Assembly: GCA_017562135.1 (NCBI GenBank)
Contig: QEYB01001217.1
Location: forward strand, 62,001-126,000
DNA from: Dipylidium caninum
Taxonomy: Eukaryota; Platyhelminthes; Cestoda; Cyclophyllidea; Dipylidiidae
Length of the DNA: 64,000 nucleotides
Reading direction: 5' to 3'
Numbering within the stretch: the first letter of the stretch is position 1; the number at the start of each line of letters is the position of its first letter. Below, piece after piece: positions 11,792 to 23,837 of this stretch. A program made the translations under genes and the position numbers. A model generated the notes under the pieces. It was not told the DNA's origin and did no database searches. It was given only the letters and a program-made list of their open reading frames with translations.

Positions 11792-11956
11792 TTACGAGGT
11801 GCTCTTGAGACAAAACTCCCTTTCGGTATTTTCATCTTGCGTCCCAGTCCTATTTCCACATCGTCTCATTCGAATGTATTTTTTGTTTCCGACTGCAAAT
11901 ACGGTAACAATTAGGGGAAATACGAAGGAGAGGAAAACACAAACTCTCACTGCCAT
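11792..11956 (-). CDS. Candidate small secreted peptide, 54 residues
   Basis: An uninterrupted minus-strand frame starts at ATG 11956 and stops at TAA 11792. The first 21 residues are a good signal-peptide shape: MAVRVC then a hydrophobic run ending TVFA, with a plausible cleavage after Ala. The mature part begins VGNKKYIRMRRCG, is basic and then acidic, and contains one NRT glycosylation sequon and two cysteines. No family is recognised. It sits 180 bp upstream, on the same strand, of the microexon/terminal exon pair, so it could be the first exon of that gene, although I see no strong donor inside it. An open frame this short can arise by chance. Confidence 0.3.
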   Translation of the reverse strand: MAVRVCVFLSFVFPLIVTVFAVGNKKYIRMRRCGNRTGTQDENTEREFCLKSTS

Positions 11957-12149
11957 CCCATTCTCAAGCGGGAATTAACCCCAACTGGGAAGGAAGTTTG
12001 GCTGTAAGTCGCCTCAGCAGAGCATAGACCATTTTCCCAATTGGCTAATTCTGGCCAGTTCTAAGGAAAGTCTGCTTTGCTCCCCATCCATTCAACTTGG
12101 ACCGGGTATATTTAGATTTTAGCCATAGTTTTTGAGCCGCTTTTCGTAG

Positions 12150-12371
12150 TCAAAAATTGCGGTAGACAATTCGGTCGTGGTCACACGCATCATCTTTGTG
12201 CAAGGCAAAAGTGTCCACTGCTATAGGATAAAAGGCGACAGTGAAGCAGGGTAGACTGCAAAATTCATCAAAGGCCAGTTGACTCTTTTCCACAGGATGA
12301 AAGTAGCAGTTAACAATGAGGAGGCCGTGAATTTGATTAATTGCCAACCATAGAAGCCAATTACAATCTTC
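12150..12371 (-). CDS. Candidate exon of unknown gene
   Basis: After the acceptor TTTGTTCGTCATGCAG on minus, the frame EDCNWLLWLAINQIHGLL... stays open for 73 codons to TGA at 12150. Composition is protein-like (balanced, several Cys and Trp), but no domain is recognised. It could be the 3' exon following 12799-12542, or an internal exon leading to the 11607-11427 exons; neither link has a strong donor, so the gene model is unresolved. Confidence 0.3.
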   Translation of the reverse strand, partial: EDCNWLLWLAINQIHGLLIVNCYFHPVEKSQLAFDEFCSLPCFTVAFYPIAVDTFALHKDDACDHDRIVYRNF

Positions 12372-12541
12372 CTGCATGACGAACAAAATAAAAACCACAT
12401 CATTAACCTCCCCAAGTACCAATCGCAGTGGCTAGCTGGGGCTAATGTAAAACCAGTGTTACCGGCGAAATGGAATTTCTCGTAATCGTAAAAAAACCGA
12501 TCTGCTCATTGGGCTTCCTTTGGAGGTTTCCGTTAACACAA

Positions 12542-12876
12542 CTAGTTTTGTTTAGGGTAGTAGACTTCGGTGTCATGCCCCACGCAAGTAGTGCAAAATC
12601 CCAAAGAAATTGCCTCAGTTTTGAACGAATTCCAAGGTAAATCTATCCGATTTATGGTGGAAAAGTGTTTCCTTTGAGAGGACAAAGCGAACACAAATAA
12701 CCACACAGGAGATTCGGATGCGAAGATTCTGTCTGGGAGAGTCAGGTCAGTTGAATACAGCGCTTCGCCGATGTCCACTTCCCACATAAGTTGACCCACC
12801 TTCTAGTCAGCGATCAACTGGCGCGAATTCCGTTCAAAATAAAGCCAAAATATACAAATAACCAACGCAAAACCAT
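12542..12876 (-). CDS. Candidate secreted-protein gene fragment, frame broken after leader
   Basis: On minus, ATG at 12876 opens a typical signal sequence (MVLRWLFVYFGFILNGIRAS) that hits TGA right after. In another frame, starting about 12799 after GACTAGAAG, an 85-codon frame follows (VGQLMWEVDIGEALYSTDL..., stop at 12542). Leader and body are one nucleotide out of frame and only about 16 nt apart, too close for a normal intron. Either a frameshift has broken the gene, there is a sequence error, or the juxtaposition is accidental. No family is recognised for the body. Confidence 0.3.
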
Positions 12877-13192
12877 TAATCCACACTTTTAAGCTACGCA
12901 AGCACACGTCAGCAATGTCACCACTTAACCACGACAAGATCACACGATTTTCACAGTATTGTAGGCATACGCCTTTCTCACGCCATGGCGAGTGTCAGAT
13001 CTGCAAGCGATAAAGGAATGCGGCTTATAAGCTGACCGTCACGAGGATGCGAGGTACTGTCCGACCAATGGTCTGGTTTTTGGCAAAAAACCGAATCGAC
13101 TATGGGCATTGCAAAATATTTTGCCCAATGGATGCCAAAAATGTATTAAAAAATTGGGAAAAGAAAGACTCTCAAAGGTATTTAAAAAAATA

Positions 13193-13198
13193 TTTATT
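13193..13198 (-). other. Polyadenylation signal AATAAA for the RRM gene
   Basis: TTTATT on plus reads AATAAA on minus about 60 nt after the TGA stop of the RRM protein gene. Position and sequence fit its 3' end. Confidence 0.55.
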
Positions 13199-13258
13199 TA
13201 ACGACGAGCACACAAGGGTTAGGTAAAATAGTTGTGGAGCAAAAAACAGGGAACTCAA

Positions 13259-16200
13259 TCAAAATTCGTTTTCGTCGTCATTACCTATAAAAAAGAAAGA
13301 AGAAGTGGCCAGTGTCATTGAAAATAAGAGAATCAATAAACAGAGGGCCAACCCCTATCCCCAGAAACCAACATTTGCGTATTTTTAAGGGATTTTCGCT
13401 ATAATCTCTGTCCATAACCCAACGAACATCAACCTTCCTAGACAAGATAACCAGTCTGCCGGTCCCACGGGCTAATTCTTCAAACATATGCTAATTGAAC
13501 GTACCTTTAAACAGATTTAGCTTCGCCTTCTTAGCGTGCTGTGATTGCTCTGAATTGAAATGACGTTTTTTGTAGAGAGCTTTGTTTGACTTAAACTTTT
13601 TCTTCGTAGATAGAGCTTTTTTCCCCGCCTTGGGTATAGATACTGGAATTATTTAAAAAAAACGCAAACAGAATAATTCACTTGTGCTGTGCAGGTAAAA
13701 AATATCGAGGGCAAGAAGACGAGCATTCGCTCTCACCATTAATCTCCGCGTGAAGTCGCCGACCCTCAAGCTTCACTTTTTGTGCTCGTGCGAGCTCGGC
13801 TTGACAGATGACCTTCGTCTTGAATGTCAAGATGGCGATACTAAGCAAATAAGATGTGCATGAATACAAATGGATTTCTTTAAATCTCATACAAAAGTTT
13901 AAAAAAAAACAAGAAGATGCGATTACAACATCGGTCGTCGGTATAGACAAAAAAAGGTTAAAAAGTATTCGCCGTTACCAACAAACTCGTCAATTAACAT
14001 ATGCCTAAAACAAATACGGAAGGAAAGGACTGGAGACACAAGCTCCGCGGTTAACATGATACTCTACACAGAAAAGATCCTATTTGTAAAAGAGAAAAGG
14101 GAGAAATTAACTGGTGCGCAACATTGGCAAACATATTGGCAGCCACCTGCGCGTAAATAATCCAAGACAAAAATTTCCAAAGCTATCTTTTTTACCTCCC
14201 TCTCTAAGTATACATTTGTATTCACACATGGTTATGGGATAATAGAGGGGTAAAATAGAGGAGTTCCGGAAAGATTTGGTTAAACCAACCGAAATACAGG
14301 AAAAACTCCAACCCACAGGAAGTAGTGGCACACCAATGGCAACAGTTTACGTTTGTTCGATGAGAACTCCAAATATAGAAACGATTGCATATATGAGTTA
14401 ATTAAACCAAATGTTGAATGATAAACAGAAAATAACCAAAATACGTTTTGCGTGGTATTTTTAGTCAAAATCATCAGCCATATTTATTCTAGTCGAGTGA
14501 ATGAGACATTCGAGCTCAGGCTAGCAGAGGTGAGTCGAAAATATGGACCGTGACAGGGTCCATTTCTGCGATAGCCGCAATAGATAACAGTATTATAAGG
14601 GTTTGAAAGGAGATACGTGATCTTTGCTAAGGATCAAAAACAAATTCTCCTCACATAAAATACGAAATCTGTCAGTTGGGGAAACAAACGTCAATGGCAC
14701 AATGACAAGTGTGCATCGTCTTATTACAAATTAGTTTCTCGCAAAAAAATTGCAACTAAATAAATGAGTACAATTAAGAGGAGCGATATGAATAGATATT
14801 GAGGAAGACTGGAGAGGGTGTGGTTATTCCAAACCGCGTCTTTATGTGCGTTTGAAATCATAGGAAACCTATGAGCAAATAAACACCGTAAATAAGTAAG
14901 ATGCTCAATCAAAGTGCTCAAATGAAGGACCCTGCGAGAGTTACACGAATCACTTGATAGGAAACACATGCAATTGGGAATGTGTGAGACAAAGTTATAA
15001 TTGCATTTGAGAAGTAGTAAAATTAGATTGTTCATAAAACAACGCAACAAATGTGAACTTGTGCTTGAAGTCAAAAATGTTTGCTATAAATCCTATTAAT
15101 CAATCCCTGAATCAGCGAGAAAAGGATAAATTTATCAATTATATGTCGAAATTGAAAATTCTCCCTACTTCTCAACTTCTTCACTTTATGAAAATAAGGT
15201 GGCCAGGATTCGTGTACCCATTTTAAAATTTGATTCAAAATGTTTTAGAATCGTGCCTTCCTCTTGGTTCTTGTTCAATCAATCAAGAATTAAAATGAGT
15301 TTTCTTTTGAAAACCAAAATTCATTGTGATAAAGGGGACCTACATTTAAGCGAAACATTGAGTCGGCCCAAGTAAGTACGTAGCAACGCAAAAAATACGA
15401 TATCAGAAATGTAATTGAGATACATGAAAGTATCGCCTTAGGCCCATAAATTGTTGCTATAACCAACTGTAACAAAACAACAACTAAATAAAAGGGGTAT
15501 ATAGAAAAAGACCGCATACCCACTGGGACTCCCATCCTTCTTCTTGGGCAAAAAGATGTGCCGCGTTCGTGGAAAGAGATTCTTAATCACTTCTTCTGTA
15601 GCGCTATAGGGTATATTGAAGAGTTTGATTTGAAAGCCCTCCTTGTTTCCCTTAGTTTTCTCAGAATTGTACGCTTCACGTAATTTAGCGTATTCTTCGG
15701 GAGTGGCTAGACCACAAGACAGTTTTCTTCTTCCTAATGTCTGCTCCCTGCAGACTGCCTCAGCTTCATCATAGTCGTTCTGAGATTTGAAAACAGCTAT
15801 ACAGGATCTTTAAGGAAGGGAGGAGTGAGTACTGAAATAAGAAGTGCAAAGAGTAATCTATGTTATGGTGATTAAGTTTATCTGGTTCCATAGCCTGCTA
15901 CTATAGTCGAGAAAAAGAAGACCGAGACTAAGGTACAGGACTACCACTTCAAATTGGTAAAACATCCCACGAATTACAGCAGAAATTTATTCGGTGGTAG
16001 TGTAAAAGTCTACGGGTAAAATAATAAAAAATCAGACGATAAGAGTAAGTCCATTATGTGACAACGGAAGAGATAAAAAGTAGAAAAAAATAACTCCAAA
16101 TATGTAATCCGTCGCGGTAAGTTGAGTCGCAGTTGACGACTTTTAAAGAGTCATCGGCATAAAATAGGGCGGTAATCTGATGAGCCCATGCATGTGTGAA

Positions 16201-19200
16201 TAATGGCACACAGCGAATTTGAGAGCTAATAGCTCCGCATGTCAGGACAGCAGTGGTAAACAATACTCCAGCAAAAAGGGAGTTAGGCGAGTGTTATTAG
16301 AGCATCAATGTACCTGGAGGAGTGAATAACTACTAATGACGCTTTAGAAAAGCAAAATAGGTTTATTCCAAACAACGGAAAATGACTAATTCTGCCAAAT
16401 CCATTCTTTAAAGTATGTTCACAATGTTATGGCAGGAAATCAACCCCATAATATTATCTAATGCATTTTAGAACATGAAGAATTATTTGGAAAATCCCGG
16501 ATTCTTTAAATAAAACTACTTCTGGTAAATCAACAATATTGATGGTATGAAATTTAATGTAGTAAGAAGAAAGTAAAAAAGAATAACACGCAAAGATTCC
16601 AATGATTTCCAATTGAGCCTTCATGGCAAAATAACACACCCAAATCACACGCTAGCTAAATTTTCTGGGACTACTATAGAAGGCGTTTGATATAAATAAA
16701 AGGTAAGAAGTCACTTTTACGCCTAAAGTAGCGCACAAGTTCCGAAAATGTGGCAAAGCTGAAAGGAGACACTTCAAAGACACAAGCACGTAATTTACCC
16801 TTCAAATGTATTAAGAACGCAACCCTGGGATAGCGTGACAGTATCAAACTAAAAAGGCGATGCTTGAATTTAATATGAGATGAACTAAGGGTCCAAACCA
16901 AACTGTTTGGGCAGTCAAGTGTAGCGTGCATCGGGGCTAGGAGTAGCACATATAAAGTCTCTCTAATTACTGTCATTTCCCCTTCGAGGGAGAAGGGTAG
17001 GGAGAGCAATGCAATACGCTGTCTCAACGTGACGTGGAATTAGGGGAGAAGCTCGGATAAAGAAGGTGCAGGTTAAGTTCTAGGTTTCTTATTCACTTGA
17101 CTAACGATTTTCTGTATTAATGTGTTGGCGACTAAATGAATGTGGACTTTAAGAATAAAAATTCAACATTTTTAATTTAAAAAATAACTTGGTTCAAATA
17201 AGTGTTGTTCGCTTCATCGAGGCAGTTTCCTACCACCACCCTCATAAGGTTTATGATCTTTGCTATCAAAAAGCTGAATTAAGTGTGATTTGACAGCATT
17301 AACGGTCTTGTTCGTATTATCATGGTGGGAAACAACACCTCATGATTCGCCACTTCTGGGCGCTTTGATAGAATTGCATCTCTCACTTTGGCGATCTGTT
17401 GAATGTACACGTGTGAAATGATCATTTGGTTGTTTGATGAAAGTTCAAAGTGTACAAGTCCCTTATCATTCTATAAGACTGACAGTATGTTTTTGACGCC
17501 GTCTGGGTTGGTTCATCTCGCATCAGCCACGATCGCTTCCGGTTAACGATGTTATAAACTAGCCACTTTCCTTCGGCACTAAGTAGTCTTTCAGAAATGA
17601 ATCAAACTCGTTGTGTTTCATATATTCCTTATTTCTTAAACCGCTGAGTGATCAAAAGATCGGGCTTTCTGACAATCTAGCTTTCTAATTTTACTTTCAA
17701 TGCATTTATGTAATACGCATGTGAGTTTCTCCGCACCATCACGTGTTGTTTTCTGACGACCTGGATCGACTATGATCTTCGAACTTCGAACGGACATAAA
17801 GCCAAATCGCTGAGCTTTCAACAATGAAGAATCGCCGGAACAAATTTCGGCAAACCAATTTTGACATTGCCGTCACTTTAAGGCTTCATTCCTATATAGG
17901 ACACAACTTCTTGTGTGCTCCCAACTTGTTTTTCCCTTTTCGGAAATATTACAACAAAGTATGTCTGAAGTGCGCGTCTTATTCTTCCAATGAAAATTTT
18001 TCAATAAATTAAAGGTAGAAGTCCAAACAATAAAAATGTAGATTATGTACCATCAACACGTTAAGAAGACATAGAAAACATCAAATTCACCCGTCGAAGA
18101 ATCCTAAATCACTTAGTCGTCAACCCAAGAAATTAAATAAGGAGCAGAAGGCTGTGAAGCGCTGTCTCTCATGCAAACAAATTAGCTTAAACCAAATCTG
18201 ACTTCCTGTTAGAATTTAAAACTAAAAGAGAGCAAAACTTCTTAATAAACACGATTTTCGTGGGATTCATGCCTCACACGTCAAAGACAATTATTTGTAA
18301 TTTGTTGCCACTCTTTCACCCAGTAGGAAAATAGAAAATTTTTTACAAGTCATATTTAATTAATAAAGCGTTATTCCCCTAGATTTTAAAACTTGTAAAT
18401 ACCTATACGATCATTGTGCAGCCAATCAGTTTCCGAGTGACTTTATTTGTGAAAGGTTAAGTAGTCATGCAGTGTTCTACGGAAAAATATTGTCCTTACT
18501 GACAAAAGTGTAAAAGAGCCGGTGGGAAGAAGCGAAACACAAAATTAGATATCCATGTGTTGGTGATAAACTCTATTTCCATCTACTAGCCATAATTATG
18601 AAATATATTTTTACTTTGGCCCTCAGAATAGGTAAACATGTGTAAACCAACAGCTTCAAAAGCATGCCAGGTAAAACAAAAATCTACCAGAAATTTTAGC
18701 AAAAAGGCAATTATTGACAATCAAACAAGCGCCATAAATTAAATTCCATTTCATAGAATAAGTGATTCGACTAAGGTGAGCCTGTGTTTGACTTCGTTCC
18801 GTGTACACAAGTCAATCTCTTGTTAAAATGTCAATGGCTAAGTTCAGTTCTTGTCACTACAGGCTCAGAAAATGGAAACATTAAAAAATGCACTAAAGAC
18901 ATGAGCGAAATTGTGCGGTTTCGTTTACGGTCAGAAAAAATTAACGATATCCCAACAGTCAAGTTTGTTTTGGAATCGGTAGATTTGCGACAGCCTTGAA
19001 CAAGACAATAACAGAAACTCTCAGTTTGTAAACCGAAAGGAAAAAAATATTAGTCATAAAAAAAGAATAACTATCTCCTCAAGCGATCTTAAAGCGCCTT
19101 CGACATCAAAGATTGAGCGCATTTGGAGGAAATCAGCATACTTAATAATAGAAGCAATTAAGTCCCAGCAATGACAAACAATGAACGCTGAATCAAAACT

Positions 19201-20284
19201 TCGGAGAATTCCAGACCTTTTTAGAATGTTATTATTAAAACAATCGAACAGTTTTTGTCGAAAATCCGCAATAAGAATCAAGCACGAAGCAACAAAGGCC
19301 TTTAACGCATCGTTATACTGTTCTAATTTTCAGCATAAATTAATGAAAAATTTGAGTATCTCACTGAGATGCGATCTAGAATAATAAGTAATAGAAAAAC
19401 CCGAAAACAGGGGAGATTTTCGTATATTGTAAATTCGAATGCAGTAGTAAACACGAGAAAAAGCAAACGGCGCAATAAATCTCGTCGGGAATCGAAAAAC
19501 ACATCATCCTTTCAGTAAAATATCGTAAAGTTCTCTACAGGCCTGACACAGAGTCTGTGAACTGTGATAGAAAGCAGGTTGAGATTTGATCCTGATAATT
19601 ACACACCTAATAGAATTACGATTTTCGATGAAAGGACTACACGGGCCAAAGCTGTTGCTTAGTCATTAATCGGTAAAAAAATCTAATAGCCGTAGAAACG
19701 TAATCATTGTTAGGAAAATGACAACTTAATTCCAAGTGTTAAATATCACCATAGTGTTTGTACTGATTTATGTATAGTAGGACCATACGTACCCTTTAAA
19801 ACTGCCATCCTTTCGACAACGCATGACAATTGTTTCAGCTCTTGGAAATAAATTTTGTAGTTCTTCAAGTGTAGTGAAGAAGGGAATATTTGTAACGTCA
19901 AGACAGAAGTTAGTTGAATCTAGTTTAGGAAGAATCGTCTTCACAACAGCAGTGCGGGGTAGAACAAAAGCTGAGGAAGTCTGCGAATAAAGATAACAGT
20001 TAGGAAACCTCCGCATTAAGGATACTTTTAAAGTAACACACTTCATGCCCTTCGTAAATAAAGGACCTCAGTGCGTCAAAAGCTTGAGAGCATTGTTCCG
20101 CTGAGTGATAAGTAATGAGAGCATTTCTTTGACCTGATTTCTTAGATAAAACGACACCCTTTGGTTTCAGTGGTAGAGACTTTTTGAAATGCGCATGCTT
20201 AATTTTGATGGGTAGACCCTTGAGTAAAATACATTTTGCGAGTCCACGCAGCTCTTCATTTGACTTTGGAGGGGGAATCGGCAT
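13259..20284 (-). CDS. Three-RRM RNA-binding protein (nucleolin-like), six exons
   Basis: Minus-strand exons: 20284-20042, 19980-19793, 15807-15520, 13840-13737, 13642-13505, 13284-13259. All have GT..AG introns and the phases match, giving 328 residues. RRM1 (about 17-81, CILLKGLPI start) is degenerate. RRM2 (about 106-185) has RNP2-like LDVTNIPF and RNP1-like KGSCIAVF. RRM3 (about 202-275) has IKLFNIPYSATEE and SGIAILTF. A lysine-rich tail (about 276-320, KKKFKSNKALYKKR) resembles a nuclear or nucleolar localisation signal, and the protein ends GNDDENEF. Tandem RRMs with a basic tail suggest a nuclear RNA-processing or nucleolar protein; nucleolin-like is the nearest label but the RG-rich tail of nucleolin is absent. 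The start is chosen at 20284 because an acceptor-like ATATGCAG lies 7 nt upstream; an additional 5' coding exon cannot be excluded. AATAAA lies 60 nt after the stop. Confidence 0.85.
13841..15519 (-). other. RRM-gene intron
   Basis: Intron between the two halves of RRM3. AT-rich, with short open frames on minus (14107-14474, 14724-15074, 15290-15535) that show no domain; I see nothing else in it. Confidence 0.75.
15808..19792 (-). other. RRM-gene intron (4 kb)
   Basis: Intron between the two halves of RRM2, bounded by GTACGT (19792) and TTAAAG (15808). AT-rich. On plus, 18863-18999 is an open frame after a CACTACAG acceptor with a protein-like look but no recognisable family. The 17220-17830 stretch has a minus-strand HHDNTNKT-like phrase faintly reminiscent of a transposase, not enough to call. 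Confidence 0.75.
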
Positions 20285-22788
20285 CTCACAGCTGCATATA
20301 CGCTAATGGTAAAACAGAGACAAACTAGTTACAAATTAGCAATTAAGGAATTTTCCAGGGTAAGGAAAAGGTCACAAGCAAAATTGGGGCGGTACAAGGC
20401 AACAAAGAACAATCTGGACTTCAATTTGCATATAATATTCACGCCTACTGAATAGAAAGTACACATACGACTTGCTACTAAAGTGGTGCCACAACAACTT
20501 TCGAAACTAGAAGCGACAAAATAAATCTTTCAAATACAGTTAGAGAGCAGGATTCGTTGAGTTCTTGCCTAATACTGGTAAAGGATGGGTTTAAAAGCAA
20601 CAAACCGGTGACTAAGAATAATCGCGCGGACAGAGCAGCAACCACGCTTAGGCCTAATAAAGGCTGCAGCCACTATAAACTACTCCGACCGCAAAAACTA
20701 TACGGCTAAACAAAGAATGGTCAGTGAAAATTGAGGGTCGCTGAAGCAAAAATTTAACATGGTAAACAAAACACTTGTTAACTTATTGGTAGAGCGTGCT
20801 GATTGACTTGCATTATTTCACGTGCAATATTTTGCAGCGGTTAGGAACGGTAGGTGGTTTACAGCCCAATAACTCGGTTAAAAGATCCAAAATCCTGACA
20901 AATTGCTAGTAAAGTTAAGAGCTATTAATGCCAAAAATAGATAAGTTTGTTAATTAACGGTAGCAGTGTCTGCACTGTTTTTCTGTTTAACAACAGACAC
21001 CCCTTTGCGCCAATTTGAAGATTGTTTGCATGATTAAGTCGTTTTCGAAAGTTAGTCCTACGTAATATTTCACTACGATAGCGGTGAATACTTTGTGCAA
21101 CGATATGGATTTCTCCATAAGAACGGAATAAACTGTGATATGCGATGAAATCGAATCTTCTCCTACATCGTTGGGAGCTGTGAGCATACCACTATAAATT
21201 CATTTTAAACATTTACTAATTCTTCCAATAGAAGGTGAAAACTGCTAATAGCAACTAGCAAGCATGTTTAAACAGCCATAGCAAATACTTGAACGTCATA
21301 AAACATTTGCGTTTGCACAAGGTTTCTTCTTGCTTCTTCAAGTGTAAAGACTATGCTACATGGAAGTATACGATTCTCAAATTGCCAACCCTCGTGTTGA
21401 TTGCACCTTAGACAGATTTTATTGATCATTCAGATGAAACACTGGCGGTCGATTTATATCCTTGTGGTGCTTGCAGGCTCTTTCGCTACTAGGTTTAGTC
21501 GTTAGATAAAGTTATAAATCATACAGGCAAGAAAAAATGGTACAAGGTTAAAAACACAATGGCAATTAGAAAGTTTCTCCGCTCAAAATTCTGTATCCGA
21601 GGGTAATAAAACTTTTCAACAGCATCCACACACCTGATTTTATTTTTTTTCCGTCTTTTGCACAAATTTGGAGTAAAGGTGAGGAAATAAAGGGCAGGAA
21701 CTTGCGCGGAATCAAATAATTGTGTTGCAAACAACTGTATATTTCAAAATATTGGGTTAAAAGAGGAAAAAGAAGGCATTTGGTAATGCTACTCTTCTTA
21801 AAAGGTGACAAAAGTAGCCTTGTGAAAGTTGCAAGAGTAAGTTAAGGCCTAAACCTCTCATTACGAATAGGACCTCCTATTCAATTTTATAATTTTTGCC
21901 CTGGTTGCAAACTTTGCCTCAAATCATCCACGAGAAGGTTAAACCACGCAAACGTTTGCGGATTTTCTACACAAACAGAATTTATGCCACCATAAGCGTA
22001 AGTGACGTAATTATTACTTATAAGAAATAGATTATTTCCGATTTTGAAATATTTCGAGCATGGATATGGATTATAAACATCGTGGAAATAAGCTAACCGA
22101 TTTTGCAATAAATTACATGAGTACCAAAAGCTTAAATGAAGCCTTGTGATTACTTGAGAGTTTACCAGCTGGAATCCTTAATAAAAGACACCATGTCATG
22201 ATGTCTAATACGAGGAATATTTAAAAGGGTTCTCTCATTTTCGGTGTACGTAGTTTTATGAGTAATGGTATCTACCGTTTTTAACAAGATATTCATTCAC
22301 ACAAACTTCAAAAGAAAATGCTATGCTTTGGATTTCGTGTGTTGCCTCTGACCGGTAAAACGTTTAATTAACGTATAGGGAGTGGTCGAATTCCATCTTT
22401 TAATAGAAGTGAATCCTGAAGTAAATTTTTTTTCATCGTTTTCTGCAAAGGCCTACCGCAAAGAACCCGAAATATTCATCGAAATACACAAAGTAATTAG
22501 TAAAGATAGTTCTTGTTTATGATGGCGGAAACCATGTAATCTTTTTGCAATACGTATTGCTAGAGAAATAAAATTTTGCTGCGGCTTTATTAAAATAAAG
22601 ATTTTTAAATAAATTTTTGTGGTCCATAAATTTATTTATGCTATACATCGCAAAATAACTCGGCGCAATAATCCTCAATTTTCTTGTTTAGTGTAATCAT
22701 TACATAACCTTCAACATTATATCACAATGGTGAGCCTGGTTTGAAGACACGTCTGTTTTCTGCCAAAGAGCTGCCTTTCCAGCAGAAA
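20285..22788. other. Intergenic between RRM gene and KCC 5' exons
   Basis: AT-rich sequence upstream of two divergently transcribed genes (RRM gene on minus, KCC on plus). It should contain both promoters, but no recognisable promoter element stands out. Short open frames at 20987-21187, 21566-21811 and 21887-22108 on minus have no recognisable domains. Confidence 0.45.
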
Positions 22789-23837
22789 ATGAGTAGTGAA
22801 CTTAGATCAAAGAAATTTAGCGTTATTTCATTTGTTGGGAGGAACTCTACGTGTCGTGAAGTTGGAGTAGAAGGGGAAAAAATTGAAGAACGTACGTACG
22901 CATTCAGACACGTGGTTAAAGTTGTCTTGTGTCTTTTACCCTAACTCTTTATATTGCATCTTTTTCATATTTCTCTTAGAAAGTCAACATTTCGAGGCAT
23001 CATATTAAGCCTTAACTCTGTGGTTGCGTGTGGGCATTTGGATATCACTGTTATTACTTTTGATAACCTGTTGTATGTAGTAATCAACTTTATTTGGCTT
23101 TCGAAGATATTGGGTATGCCTAATAAATTTACTTTCGCCTTTGGGAAGTCATTTTTTTGGTTCACTTATGTGTCTCTGTATCTAATAATGTCTTATGATA
23201 TACTTCAACTATTCTTTTATCAACAGCTTGTATTTCCCTTTTCCGTGCACGGTCACTGGATTTGTATCTTACTGCTCATCATTTGATTATTATTACTCCA
23301 TTATTCTCCATTCTCTTAAGCATGATTTCTTTTTCTAAATTTAGCTTCAGGTAAATTATTAGCATTCGTTCTATTATCGCGTGCTTGCTATTTATTTGAC
23401 CGGTAATTTTTTTGTTCGATATGTAATTACTATAACATAATAACATTTTCCTTATATTTATTCTTGCATCTCACTATTAAAAATTGGTTGATCTTATTTG
23501 ACAAGCACTTTCTTTAATTGCATGTTTTGACTAAACTTTTGAGCTATATTCCCACTTTTGCTTTCTACCTGTTCATTTCTTAGATGGCACGTGGTCAGGT
23601 TTAGGCCTATATACATATAGTGCATTTATCATTTTTTTTGGCTTCATTCCTAAGTTCTTTATTCGGTCTTTTGCTTGGGCTGTTCTTCGCTTTGCAAGGC
23701 TTTGATAAGTGCGGAGAATTCTCATTAGGAATTATTTCATTTCAGTTCCTGAAAGCAGCCCAATTGATGACGTCGTAGTTCCGATTGATGATGATATTGA
23801 GGGAGCTGATGAGGACGGTGGTTTTGGACTATATGAG
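22789..23837 (+). CDS. SLC12A (KCC type): Probable N-terminal exons of the KCC cotransporter
   Basis: Two plus-strand exons join in phase: 22789-22891 (ATG then SSELRSKKFSVISFVG, donor GTACGT) and 23746-23837 (acceptor TTATTTCATTTCAG, then LPESSPIDDVVVPIDDDIEG, ending GGFGLYE before GTATCT). An acceptor-like CTGCCTTTCCAG lies 6 nt before the ATG. Vertebrate KCC N-termini are acidic, carry an ESSPF/ENSPF-like phrase and end NLALFEEE just before the membrane domain; ESSPI, the acidic stretch and GLYE fit that order. The last exon ends in phase 0, the phase in which the core KCC exon at 35779 starts. The link across a 12-kb intron is inference, and an intermediate exon (the usual RPKVSSLL segment) was not found. 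Alternatively this is a separate short gene. Confidence 0.5.

Noticed and set aside
17220..17830. Possible transposase relic on minus (HHDNTNKT phrase)
   Set aside because: Only one short motif-like phrase; the expected downstream mariner block is absent and the nearby repeat-like sequence has the wrong orientation.
18863..18999. Possible plus-strand terminal exon in the RRM-gene intron
   Set aside because: An acceptor and open frame are present, but there is no donor-side partner and no recognisable protein.
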